A DNA stretch of 64,000 bases from Autumnicola musiva. GTDB taxonomy: Bacteria > Bacteroidota > Bacteroidia > Flavobacteriales > Flavobacteriaceae. The stretch is taken from the NCBI RefSeq assembly GCF_031846585.1, contig NZ_JAVRHK010000003.1:62001-126000 (forward strand), given 5' to 3'. Position 1 is the stretch's first letter. Every line of letters starts with the position of its first letter. The notes under the pieces are model-generated. The model made no database searches and had not been told where the DNA came from. It saw nothing but the letters and a program-made list of their open reading frames with translations. Position numbers and translations under genes: made by a program. This document shows, piece after piece, positions 1 to 8,130 of the stretch.

Positions 1-800
1 AATTTCTGGAAATTGATGTAAACCAGTTTATGCAGGAAGAAATTGCCCGTAAGGGAGCAAACCGTGTGCTGGCAGAAAACCTTAGTGCATTTGTACTATT
101 TCTTGGCGGACTGCTTTTTTGGGTAAAATATATTCACCGCCAGCCAATAAAGGCTCTTACCACTGCACGAAAGAAGGTGGACTGGAGCAGGTTTGGTTTT
201 GCATTCCTTCTTGTTGCGGTGGTGAATACCATTATTATAGTTGTAGATTACTACACTAATCCCAATGATTACCTTTTTAATTTCAGGCCGGAGCCATTTA
301 TTTATCTCGTGATCATTTCGGTTTTGCTTATCCCTTTGCAAACGAGTTTTGAAGAATACTTTTTTCGTGGTTACCTTATGCAGGGGCTTGGCCTTTTGGC
401 AAGAAACCGATGGGTGCCACTTATTTTAACTTCAGTAATTTTTGGAGGTTTGCACTATTTTAATCCTGAAGTATCAAAACTGGGCAATATTATAATGATT
501 TACTATATAGGTACAGGCTTTATGTTAGGGATTATTACCCTAATGGATGAAGGCCTTGAACTTGCCCTGGGATTCCATGCTGCCAATAATCTTATTACAG
601 CCTTACTTGTTACTGCCGACTGGACCGCCTTTCAAACTGATTCTGTATTAAAAGACATTTCTGAACCTTCCGCAGGATGGGATATTCTTATTCCCATATT
701 CGTTGTTTATCCGGTTTTTCTTTTTATACTGGCAAAAAAATATGGCTGGAAAAACTGGAACGAAAAATTATTCGGAAAAGTCTTACCACCAAACTCTTAA
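1..800 (+). CDS. CPBP family intramembrane metalloprotease (5' end outside window)
   Basis: Membrane protein of the CPBP (CAAX protease and bacteriocin-processing) family. Numbering from the Met at base 30, the three family motifs are visible: EE at 108-109 with Arg 113 (FEEYFFRG), His 142 in FGGLHY, and His 183 followed by AANN. These residues form the active site inside the membrane. About six hydrophobic segments surround them. The frame stays open back to the first base (codons for FLEIDVNQF precede the Met at 30), so the gene very likely starts upstream of the window and that Met is internal. It lies 80 bp before the menE-like gene on the same strand, an arrangement I recall from other flavobacterial menaquinone loci. 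The substrate is unknown. Confidence 0.88.
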   Translation, partial: FLEIDVNQFMQEEIARKGANRVLAENLSAFVLFLGGLLFWVKYIHRQPIKALTTARKKVDWSRFGFAFLLVAVVNTIIIVVDYYTNPNDYLFNFRPEPFIYLVIISVLLIPLQTSFEEYFFRGYLMQGLGLLARNRWVPLILTSVIFGGLHYFNPEVSKLGNIIMIYYIGTGFMLGIITLMDEGLELALGFHAANNLITALLVTADWTAFQTDSVLKDISEPSAGWDILIPIFVVYPVFLFILAKKYGWKNWNEKLFGKVLPPNS

Positions 801-880
801 AAGTTTCCAAAAGATCTTAAAATAAACATAGCAATTTGTTAACTTCCGGTAATCGAAAGAATTTTATTTTGGTTATAGCT

Positions 881-1978
881 ATGATGGAAAATTATAAAGT
901 ACCCGAAACCCATCCGGATTTCAGGCTTAATAAAAAGCATTTTACCAATGCCGAACTGCGGCAGGTGGCGTATAGTTATATAAAGGAAGGAGAAGTTTTT
1001 GAAGAAAAAGTGGGAAGTTTTTTATTAGAATGGCTTAAACCTTCTGCTCACATTAAAAGTCGTACTTCCGGTTCTACCGGAAAACCCAAGGAAATTAAGT
1101 TGAAAAAGGAGCACATGATCAATTCAGCCATGGCTACTTCAAAATTTTTTGATCTTCCGGAAAAAACTACTGCCCTGCTTTGTTTACCTGCAAATTACAT
1201 TGCCGGAAAAATGATGCTGGTAAGAGCGATGGTTTTGGGTTGGCAACTTGATATGATTCCCCCTTCATCTACTCCTTTAGACCATGTTTTTAAGCGTTAT
1301 GATTTTTGTGCCATGACGCCTTTTCAACTGGATAATTCTGTAGGTCGGCTCCATCTTATAAAAAAGCTGATTGTTGGTGGGGGAGCGGTTTCTTATCGAA
1401 TAAAAGATATGGTAAGAGATCTTGAAACAAAGGTTTATGAGACTTACGGAATGACGGAAACCGTTACGCATATAGCTGCGCGAAGGCTTAATCCTGTAAA
1501 GAGAAAAGATGAAGAACGATCCTTTAAGGTACTGCCGAATATCAATATCTCTAAAAATGAAAGAGGATGTCTGGTTATAAAAGCTCCTAAAATTTCAGAT
1601 GTAGTGGTGGTCACTAATGATATTGTAGATATTATTACTTACAAAAAATTTGAATGGAAGGGAAGGATTGACAATGTGATTAATAGCGGCGGGATTAAAA
1701 TTTATCCTGAAGAGGTTGAGAAGAAAATCAGTCCTGTAATTCATCAGCGATTTTTTATTACTTCTCTTCCGGATGATTCTTTAGGCAATAAGCTGGTTCT
1801 TTTTGTAGAAAGCGATTTTTCCGAAGAAACCCTTGAATTGCTGAAGAAGAATATTGCTGAGCTCGACACTTTAGATAAATATGAAATCCCGAAGAAAATT
1901 TATCTTATTGAGAAATTTGAAGAAACTTCTTCAGGAAAAATTCATAGGGAAAATACGGTAAAAAGTAAAGTCGGATGA
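881..1978 (+). CDS. menE: o-succinylbenzoate-CoA ligase-like AMP-binding enzyme
   Basis: Short ANL-superfamily adenylate-forming ligase of about 365 residues. Visible motifs are the P-loop-like SRTSGSTGKPKEIKLKK, YGMTETVTHIA (A5), GRIDNVINSGG (A8) and SSGKIHRE, which holds the catalytic lysine near the C terminus. The compact length and the neighbouring CPBP gene fit MenE of flavobacteria, which activates o-succinylbenzoate with CoA in menaquinone synthesis. The open frame extends to a TTG at 836, but the ATG pair at 881/884 directly precedes the conserved MENYK start and is preferred. A divergent acyl-CoA ligase cannot be excluded by eye; the menaquinone role is an inference from family and context. 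Confidence 0.8.
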   Translation: MMENYKVPETHPDFRLNKKHFTNAELRQVAYSYIKEGEVFEEKVGSFLLEWLKPSAHIKSRTSGSTGKPKEIKLKKEHMINSAMATSKFFDLPEKTTALLCLPANYIAGKMMLVRAMVLGWQLDMIPPSSTPLDHVFKRYDFCAMTPFQLDNSVGRLHLIKKLIVGGGAVSYRIKDMVRDLETKVYETYGMTETVTHIAARRLNPVKRKDEERSFKVLPNINISKNERGCLVIKAPKISDVVVVTNDIVDIITYKKFEWKGRIDNVINSGGIKIYPEEVEKKISPVIHQRFFITSLPDDSLGNKLVLFVESDFSEETLELLKKNIAELDTLDKYEIPKKIYLIEKFEETSSGKIHRENTVKSKVG

Positions 1979-2066
1979 AGGTAAGGCATGTCCTATCATT
2001 GTACTATAACCTCTTATAATCTCAGTGAGATGATTTCACTACATTGATAAACATAAACCAATAATT

Positions 2067-2405
2067 ATGAAAAAACTTTTACTTGTAATTTTAATTATTG
2101 TAGGTGGATTATATTTTTTAGGTTCTCTGTCAGAAGGTGAAAACGTGATTAATGATGAAGATACATATAATTCTTCTTGGTACGAACCATCTCTTTCTGA
2201 AACAGGAAAAATAGGTATGATACTCGCAGCTAATGGCATCAGAAACTGTGGAGAATTTCAAATCAAAGAAACACATCCAGATGAATATGTTTTAGCTTGT
2301 ACTGCTGATGGTTCTAATTGGACTTATTATGTAGTATATATTGGCAATGAAAAGGTTTATAGGGCAAATGAAAAAATGGAAAAGAAACTGACTCCACCAA
2401 GATAG
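2067..2405 (+). CDS. Small membrane-anchored or secreted hypothetical protein
   Basis: Protein of 112 residues that I do not recognise. The N terminus, MKKLLLVILIIVGGLYFLGS, is a hydrophobic anchor or signal sequence without a lipobox cysteine. The rest is acidic and soluble, with two cysteines (in RNCGEFQ and LACTADG) that could form a disulfide in the periplasm. A spaced WTYYVVYIGN segment looks like a beta strand. The gene stands alone between menE and a decayed antitoxin gene, in a stretch that looks like an accessory insertion. An ATG start follows an A-rich leader. No function is assigned. Confidence 0.6.
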   Translation: MKKLLLVILIIVGGLYFLGSLSEGENVINDEDTYNSSWYEPSLSETGKIGMILAANGIRNCGEFQIKETHPDEYVLACTADGSNWTYYVVYIGNEKVYRANEKMEKKLTPPR

Positions 2406-2484
2406 CCTCAACAAAGCATTTTTTATATCTGCACCGGCTTGATGTGTCCAGATTTATTGCCCTGCCCATTCTTAAGGCGTTCAC

Positions 2485-2688
2485 CTACTTCCTTATGTGT
2501 CTAAGTTTTCCGGCTTCGATTTGGTCAATGGATGCATCAACTTCTTTATTGTATTGTTCTACACCAATGCGTTCTGATGTTTCACATCTCCGATACTTCA
2601 ACATGCTCTTAATTGTATTTAATAAAGTAGGATCTTTAACCTGCTCCCACTCGTTATGGATCCATTTTAATTATGCTTTAATATTCAT
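2485..2688 (-). pseudogene. Relic of an addiction-module antitoxin
   Basis: Read on the minus strand from the ATG at 2688, the frame gives MNIKA, a TAA stop at codon 6, then an open run of 61 codons to a TAG at 2485. The run contains VKDPTLLNTIKSML and SERIGVEQYNKEVDASIDQI. This matches the pattern of short Bacteroidota antitoxins encoded before RelE/ParE-type toxins: an LL..IK.LL helix, then a basic-to-acidic ISxEQYNKE helix. The premature stop and the lack of any recognisable toxin reading frame downstream (toward 2406) argue that the module is dead. The rest of 2406-2865 holds no convincing gene. The plus-strand open frame over it is a shadow. The family call is from pattern memory, not a search. 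Confidence 0.6.
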
Positions 2689-2865
2689 GATACCTGATTT
2701 TTGCTATCGTAAATACACAATTTTCGCTTCATTTTTTAATGATCTTCCCGGGCTACCGGAAAAGAGCTCCCGGGATGACTGCTGAATCTTATTTCCGCTT
2801 TTCCGCAGAAATTATTACAGGGATAATCTTCGGGATAACCTCCTCCGCTGAATCTTTTTGTTGTT

Positions 2866-4518
2866 CTATTTCACAAAAGAAGAATTAATATAAAACTCAA
2901 GATCATTTACCTTAATATCTTCTTTGTTTAAAGGCTGCTGCAGTTTTTGCCAGTTTTCGGTTGGCGTTAATCTTTTTTCTTCTCCATTTAGAAATACATC
3001 AACAGGCATTTCAAAATTCTGCACATCGGCCTTCCAGCGGTAAGAGAAGGTGTTCCCATCTTTTTTAAACTGAAGTTCCGGAATTTTTTTCTCTCTCAGA
3101 TACTGGTCAAATACTGGTTGAAGATTTGTAGCAACAGGTTCATTAAAAAAATCTTCCACCTGTTGTGTGGTAACTGTCTTATGCCTGAATTCTTTAGTAT
3201 AATCCCTTAAAGTATTCCACCAGAGTTCATCATTTTTGTAAATACTACGGATGGTATTTAAAAGATTAGCACCTTTAGCGTACATATCACCCGAACCTTC
3301 TGCATTTACTCCATAATCACCAATTATAGGGTTTTGGTTCCCGATATTTTTTCTAAGGCCTTTAATGTATTCCAGCCCTGCTTCCTTTCCCTTTCGGCAC
3401 TCTACAAAAATCCCTTCCGTATAAGTGGTAAAGCCTTCATGAATCCACATATCGGCAATGTCTTTTGCGGTAATGCTGTTCCCATACCACTCATGTCCCG
3501 ATTCGTGGATGATGATATAATCCCAGGTAAGACCAAGACCAGTTCCGGAAAGGTCATTCCCCAGGTAGCCCTTCATATATTTGTTCCCGTAAGCAACGGC
3601 ACTTTGATGTTCCATACCCAAATAAGGAGTTTCCACTAATTTATAACCATCTTCAGGAAAAGGATAAGGCCCCATTTTTTCATAAAAACAATCCATCATA
3701 GGCTGTACTTCCTCAAACTGTTTTTTTGCCTTTTCGAGGTTATATTCAAGCACGTAATAATCCAGGTCAAGATCCTGATACTCATCATGGAAATGGGCAT
3801 AATTCCCAATATTCAGAACCACGTTGTAGTTATTTATAGGATTTGAAACTTTCCATTTCCAACGGGTATAGCCATCACCTAATTTCTCACTGCCCAGCAG
3901 CCTGCCATTAGAAACATTGGTAAGCCCGGTAGGGACTTCAATTTCACTTAAAACTTCTTCAGGTTCATCACTTTGATGATCTTTGTTGGGATACCATAAA
4001 CTGGCGCCGGTTCCCTGTACGGCTACTGCAATCCAGGGATTGCCTTTTTCGTCTTCTGTCCATACAAATCCGCCGTCCCAGGGTGCACGCTCTGCTACTA
4101 TTGGGTTCCCGGAATAGTAAAACTGAATAGAATCTTTTTTCCCTTTTCTAAGCGGTTTGGCAAAATTGACAAAAACAGCATTGTATTTTCTTTCATACGG
4201 CAACTGTTTTCCCTTATGAACAATAGAATCAATCTTCATATTATCGAAAAGGTCTACCTGCATTACCGGTAGTTTTTCTTCAGCTCTGAAGGTGATGGTA
4301 TTTGAACCTGAAATATATTTTTCTTCAGGAACCACCCTTAGCTGAAGGTGATATTTTAGGGCATCATAAGCTCTTTCCGGCCTAAGGGATCCTCTTAAAG
4401 TATCAGCTTCAGTATATTTTCCTTCTTTGTTGCTTAGAACCTGAGAAAAACTGTGCAGGCTAAGCATTATCAAAATGAAGCTAATAATGGTTCTCATTTT
4501 TTCTATTTTATTATTCAT
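2866..4518 (-). CDS. Secreted M1 family metallopeptidase
   Basis: Gluzincin aminopeptidase of about 550 residues. The zinc site HESGHEWYGN (about residue 336) is followed 18 residues later by the second ligand in WIHEGFTTY, the HExxH-x18-E signature. An aminopeptidase exopeptidase motif is present as LGMEHQSAVAYG. The hydrophobic N terminus (RTIISFILIMLSLHSFSQ) is a signal peptide, so the enzyme probably acts in the periplasm or outside the cell on peptides. The ATG at 4518 overlaps the preceding gene by 8 bp; an internal ATG at 4497 gives a cleaner signal peptide and is an alternative start. It is the last gene of a three-gene minus-strand run. Confidence 0.9.
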   Translation of the reverse strand: MNNKIEKMRTIISFILIMLSLHSFSQVLSNKEGKYTEADTLRGSLRPERAYDALKYHLQLRVVPEEKYISGSNTITFRAEEKLPVMQVDLFDNMKIDSIVHKGKQLPYERKYNAVFVNFAKPLRKGKKDSIQFYYSGNPIVAERAPWDGGFVWTEDEKGNPWIAVAVQGTGASLWYPNKDHQSDEPEEVLSEIEVPTGLTNVSNGRLLGSEKLGDGYTRWKWKVSNPINNYNVVLNIGNYAHFHDEYQDLDLDYYVLEYNLEKAKKQFEEVQPMMDCFYEKMGPYPFPEDGYKLVETPYLGMEHQSAVAYGNKYMKGYLGNDLSGTGLGLTWDYIIIHESGHEWYGNSITAKDIADMWIHEGFTTYTEGIFVECRKGKEAGLEYIKGLRKNIGNQNPIIGDYGVNAEGSGDMYAKGANLLNTIRSIYKNDELWWNTLRDYTKEFRHKTVTTQQVEDFFNEPVATNLQPVFDQYLREKKIPELQFKKDGNTFSYRWKADVQNFEMPVDVFLNGEEKRLTPTENWQKLQQPLNKEDIKVNDLEFYINSSFVK

Positions 4519-5410
4519 TGTGTACTACATAAATTTGGGCATTAGGATGTTCTTTTAAAAGAGCTTTGTTCCTGGCATGTAATTCTTCAAAATCTTTAAG
4601 ATTCACTCCTTTACAGATACCGTAAGAATAGTGATATTTTAAAATTTCCTGGTCTATGGTTGTTAGTTTTCTTATGGTTTTGCAGTTAGAGAGATAACTT
4701 TTGCAGTCTAAGTTAGACGAGCTGTAGAAACGTCCTAAAATTTTGAAAAACTGGAATTTTAAATGCGCTATTTGATACTTTTCGTTTTTTAACTTCTTCG
4801 GATCAATTTTAATAAATCCCTTATTTAATTGCTGTTTACCGTTCCAGTAAACATAATAGGCAGAGGATTGGTCTGCCATCCTAGGTTCAAATTGCTCATC
4901 ACTGTTGCTGCCGTTCAGATAATAAACCTGTAAATTGGAGTCTTCTTTTGAAGCAGCTTTGCGGATGTTCAAAGAATCAATACCTGTTGAAAGTTCTGCT
5001 GAAAAGTTTATTAAAATTGCCTGATGAGAAACAGGTACTGAAGAATCGAAATAGATTTTGATGTCATCCTTCCAAATTTTCATGGTTTCATTGCTGCTGT
5101 TTTTGGACTGATTATAAACTACATTTTTGTAGATTTTCAGAAAAGTTGAATCCTTAAACTCATATTTTACCCTTTTTCCATCACGTTTGCTTCCTATATT
5201 ATTAAAAAAATTCTCTGATACTTCTACAAGAGTATCATTATTGCGATACATAAAATTCGCTGAATCCTGTGCTGTTAATTCGTTTCCGGCCTGCACATAT
5301 TGTTTTAACGGAATATAATATCTCTTGTTCTGGCTCTTAGATTTTGTTATACTATCCTGGGCTAAGGCAGAAAAATTGATAATCAGGAGGAAATAAATAA
5401 GATGTTTCAT
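4511..5410 (-). CDS. Secreted hypothetical protein, DUF2927-like
   Basis: Protein of 299 residues with a clear signal peptide (MKHLIYFLLIINFSALAQ). The middle holds short beta strands typical of a secreted enzyme-like fold. The last third, with LDCKSYLSN, then LTTIDQEILKYHYSYGICKGV, resembles the end of DUF2927 proteins, in which a segment of the type LTxxDxxxLxxLYxxxIxxGM follows a metzincin-like helix. The zinc motif itself is not evident: the equivalent helix reads QIAHLKFQFFKILGRF and lacks HExxH. If the relation is real, this copy is catalytically degenerate. It overlaps the M1 peptidase start by 8 bp, so the two are probably cotranslated. The family call is weak. Confidence 0.6.
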   Translation of the reverse strand: MKHLIYFLLIINFSALAQDSITKSKSQNKRYYIPLKQYVQAGNELTAQDSANFMYRNNDTLVEVSENFFNNIGSKRDGKRVKYEFKDSTFLKIYKNVVYNQSKNSSNETMKIWKDDIKIYFDSSVPVSHQAILINFSAELSTGIDSLNIRKAASKEDSNLQVYYLNGSNSDEQFEPRMADQSSAYYVYWNGKQQLNKGFIKIDPKKLKNEKYQIAHLKFQFFKILGRFYSSSNLDCKSYLSNCKTIRKLTTIDQEILKYHYSYGICKGVNLKDFEELHARNKALLKEHPNAQIYVVHNE

Positions 5411-5414
5411 TAAT

Positions 5415-7049
5415 TTATGTCTGGATTACACCCATATTAAAATCTTTCTGAATGGGAGCATGGTTAGCGGCTTCAATTCCCATGGAAATCCATTTGCGCG
5501 TTTCCAACGGATTTATAACCGCATCTGTCCATAACCTGGCAGCGGCATAATAGGCTGAAGTTTGTTCGTCATATTTCGCCTTCAGTTTCTCGAAAACTTC
5601 TTTTTCCTTTTCTTCATCTACTTTTTCTCCTTTTTTCTCCATCGCTGCAGTTTCAATTTGAGCAAGCACTTTAGCGGCCTGGGTACCACCCATTACCGCA
5701 AGTTCTGCACTGGGCCAGGCGAAGATAAGCCTCGGGTCGTAAGCTTTCCCGCACATGGCATAATTTCCCGCACCATAAGAATTGCCAATTATTATCGTAA
5801 ACTTTGGTACAACCGAGTTACTTACTGCATTTACCATTTTGGCACCATCTTTAATAATTCCCCCGTGTTCACTTTTGCTGCCCACCATAAACCCGGTCAC
5901 ATCCTGAAGGAAAACCAACGGAATTTTCTTCTGATTGCAATTTGCGATAAAGCGGGTTGCTTTATCGGCAGAATCGGAATAGATCACGCCGCCAAACTGC
6001 ATTTCCCCTTTTTTTGTTTTTACAATTTTGCGCTGGTTAGCTACAATGCCTACTGCCCAGCCATCAATCCTGGCATAACCGGTAATAATGGTCTGGCCGT
6101 AACCTTCTTTATATTCTTCAAATTCTGAATTATCAACCAGGCGCTTTATTATTTCCATGGCATCATACTGGTCGCTACGCTTTTTAGGCAAAATTCCGAA
6201 AATTTCATTTTCATCTTCTTTAGGTTTTGCTACCTTTTTTCTGCTAAAACCTGCCTTATCAAAATCACCAATTTTATCCATAATGTTCTGGATTTTCTCA
6301 AGAGCATCTGCATCATCTTTAGCTTTATAATCGGTTACCCCACTAATTTCTGAATGAGTGGTGGCCCCGCCAAGAGTTTCATTATCTACGGTTTCTCCAA
6401 TTGCTGCTTTTACGAGGTAGCTTCCTGCCAGGAAAATACTGCCGGTTTTTTCAACAATAATGGCTTCATCACTCATAATTGGTAAATATGCTCCACCGGC
6501 CACACAACTACCCATAACAGCGGCAATTTGAGTAATTCCCATGCTGCTCATAACCGCATTGTTTCTGAATATCCTTCCAAAGTGTTCTTTATCCGGGAAT
6601 ATTTCGTCCTGCATGGGCAAAAATACCCCGGCGCTATCTACAAGATATATTATAGGCAACCTGTTTTCAATTGCAATTTCCTGAGCCCGGAGATTCTTTT
6701 TTCCGGTTATGGGGAACCATGCACCCGCTTTTACAGTAGCATCATTGGCAACAACAATACATTGCTTTCCGGAGACATAGCCAATTTTTACAATTACTCC
6801 CCCGCTGGGGCAGCCACCATGTTCTTTATACATCCCTTCGCCGGCAAAGGCACCAATTTCTATACTTTCTTTGTTTTTATCCAACAGGAAATCAATCCTT
6901 TCCCGGGCTGTCATTTTGCCTTTGTCATGATGCTTTTCTATTCTTTTTTCCCCGCCACCTAGCTTGATTTCTTTTAGTTTATGGTTCAGGTCTGAAACAA
7001 GAAGTTTATTATGATCTTCATTTTTATTGAAGTTGATACTCATATCCAT
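5415..7049 (-). CDS. Acyl-CoA carboxylase carboxyltransferase (beta) subunit
   Basis: Biotin-dependent carboxyltransferase subunit of 544 residues, the usual length for methylcrotonyl-CoA or propionyl-CoA carboxylase beta subunits. Family motifs include KMTARERIDFLLD near residue 45, the crotonase-fold oxyanion segments around VMGSCVAGGAYLP and GNSYGAGNYAMCGKAYDPR, and GETVDNETLGGATTHSEISG. It transfers carboxyl from carboxybiotin to an acyl-CoA in branched-chain amino acid or propionate metabolism. The ETLGGATTHSEISGVTD region is closest to the methylcrotonyl type, but substrate cannot be fixed by eye. No biotin carboxylase subunit lies in the window. ATGs at 7049 and 7043 are equally possible starts. 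Four bases separate it from the next gene. Confidence 0.92.
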   Translation of the reverse strand: MDMSINFNKNEDHNKLLVSDLNHKLKEIKLGGGEKRIEKHHDKGKMTARERIDFLLDKNKESIEIGAFAGEGMYKEHGGCPSGGVIVKIGYVSGKQCIVVANDATVKAGAWFPITGKKNLRAQEIAIENRLPIIYLVDSAGVFLPMQDEIFPDKEHFGRIFRNNAVMSSMGITQIAAVMGSCVAGGAYLPIMSDEAIIVEKTGSIFLAGSYLVKAAIGETVDNETLGGATTHSEISGVTDYKAKDDADALEKIQNIMDKIGDFDKAGFSRKKVAKPKEDENEIFGILPKKRSDQYDAMEIIKRLVDNSEFEEYKEGYGQTIITGYARIDGWAVGIVANQRKIVKTKKGEMQFGGVIYSDSADKATRFIANCNQKKIPLVFLQDVTGFMVGSKSEHGGIIKDGAKMVNAVSNSVVPKFTIIIGNSYGAGNYAMCGKAYDPRLIFAWPSAELAVMGGTQAAKVLAQIETAAMEKKGEKVDEEKEKEVFEKLKAKYDEQTSAYYAAARLWTDAVINPLETRKWISMGIEAANHAPIQKDFNMGVIQT

Positions 7050-7236
7050 TTGTTTTTTATCAGCAGCTTTTAAAAGAATTGGTGAAAAGCTGAATAATTG
7101 TTGTCATATTAGCAAAAGGCAATCTTCCCTTAGAAGGAGTTTTGGCTAAAATACAAAATAGGCTTTAGGAAAAAATCGAAAATTTAATTTAAAAATATCT
7201 AGCCGAAAACTATCTCTTTACTCTAACAACTTTTTG

Positions 7237-7244
7237 TAGATTTG
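7237..7244 (+). promoter_or_regulatory. Candidate -7 box for the O-antigen operon
   Basis: TAGATTTG matches the Bacteroidota sigma-factor -7 consensus TAnnTTTG exactly. A start about 7 bp downstream would give a leader of roughly 25 nt to the ATG at 7276. No clean TTG lies at the expected -33 distance; the nearest candidate is TTTA at 7217-7220. This is the only such box seen before the seven-gene plus operon. Confidence 0.5.
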
Positions 7245-7275
7245 ATTAAAGTACATCATTTATAGTTAAATTTCT

Positions 7276-8130
7276 ATGGCCGAAAATGAGAATTTACCAT
7301 GGTCGCTGGTGGTAACTCCAAAATCCAGATGGTTTCATCTTAATCTAAAAGAAATCTGGCGATACCGGGACCTGTTAGTTCTGTTTTTAAGGAGAGATGT
7401 AGTAACCGTTTATAAACAGACCATTCTTGGTCCGTTATGGTTTATTATTCAGCCGATATTAACCACGGTCATTTTCACAATTATCTTTGGTAATATTGCT
7501 GAAATATCAACAGATGGGCTCCCCCATGTTCTTTTCTACCTTAGCGGTATCATTCTCTGGAATTATTTTGCCGATTGTCTAAAAGCCACTGCAGATGCTT
7601 TTAAAAGCAATGAAAATATTTTCGGAAAGGTATATTTTCCAAGAGTTATTGTTCCATTATCAACAATACTATCCAATCTTATAAAATTTGGAATTCAGTT
7701 TTTACTTTTTATAGGAGTACTAATTTATTTTTCTTTTAAGATGGATTTACATGATATTGGGCCGGACATCATTCTTTTCCCGTTTCTGCTAGTGATGGTG
7801 GCAGGATTAAGTTTGGGTTTCGGGATGATTATCTCATCGCTTACCACAAAATACAGGGATCTTAGTTTTCTTATTTCCTTTGGGATTCAATTGGTAATGT
7901 ATGCCACTCCTGTAATTTATCCACTTTCTGAAGCACCCGAAAAATATAAAATTTTCATACTTGCTAACCCTATAAGTTCACTAATTGAAGCTTTTAGATA
8001 TATTTTCCTGGGAAGTGGTGCAATAGACTTTTATTATTTGCTATATAGTTTAATATTTACAATTGTAATACTATTTTTAGGTCTGGTAGTTTTTAACAAA
8101 ACCGAAAAAACTTTTATGGATACGGTATGA
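7276..8130 (+). CDS. wzm: ABC-2 type polysaccharide export permease (Wzm-like)
   Basis: Integral membrane protein of 284 residues with six hydrophobic segments, matching the Wzm/TagG/KpsM permease family. The N-terminal cytoplasmic stretch includes WRYRDLLVLFLRRDVVTVYKQT, followed by LGPLWFIIQPI, which begins the first membrane segment; this is the typical family opening. With the ATPase encoded immediately after it (4-bp overlap), it should form the channel that moves an undecaprenyl-linked O-polysaccharide across the inner membrane. It is the first gene of an operon reaching 14603. The presence of this exporter implies an ABC-dependent pathway, consistent with the absence of Wzx flippase and Wzy polymerase genes nearby. 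Confidence 0.92.
   Translation: MAENENLPWSLVVTPKSRWFHLNLKEIWRYRDLLVLFLRRDVVTVYKQTILGPLWFIIQPILTTVIFTIIFGNIAEISTDGLPHVLFYLSGIILWNYFADCLKATADAFKSNENIFGKVYFPRVIVPLSTILSNLIKFGIQFLLFIGVLIYFSFKMDLHDIGPDIILFPFLLVMVAGLSLGFGMIISSLTTKYRDLSFLISFGIQLVMYATPVIYPLSEAPEKYKIFILANPISSLIEAFRYIFLGSGAIDFYYLLYSLIFTIVILFLGLVVFNKTEKTFMDTV

Noticed and set aside
836..880. TTG start for the menE gene
   Set aside because: The extra residues have no family match, and the ATG pair at 881/884 fits the conserved start.
2747..2774. Hairpin CCCGGG...CCCGGG near the M1 peptidase end
   Set aside because: No T run follows on either strand, so a terminator call is not supported; it may be chance.
2444..2785. Plus-strand open frame of 113 codons
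   Set aside because: It is the antisense shadow of the antitoxin relic; its protein shows no family pattern and the minus strand explains the sequence better.
5562..6128. Long plus-strand frame inside the carboxyltransferase gene
   Set aside because: Phe/Ile-rich shadow of a fully conserved minus-strand gene.
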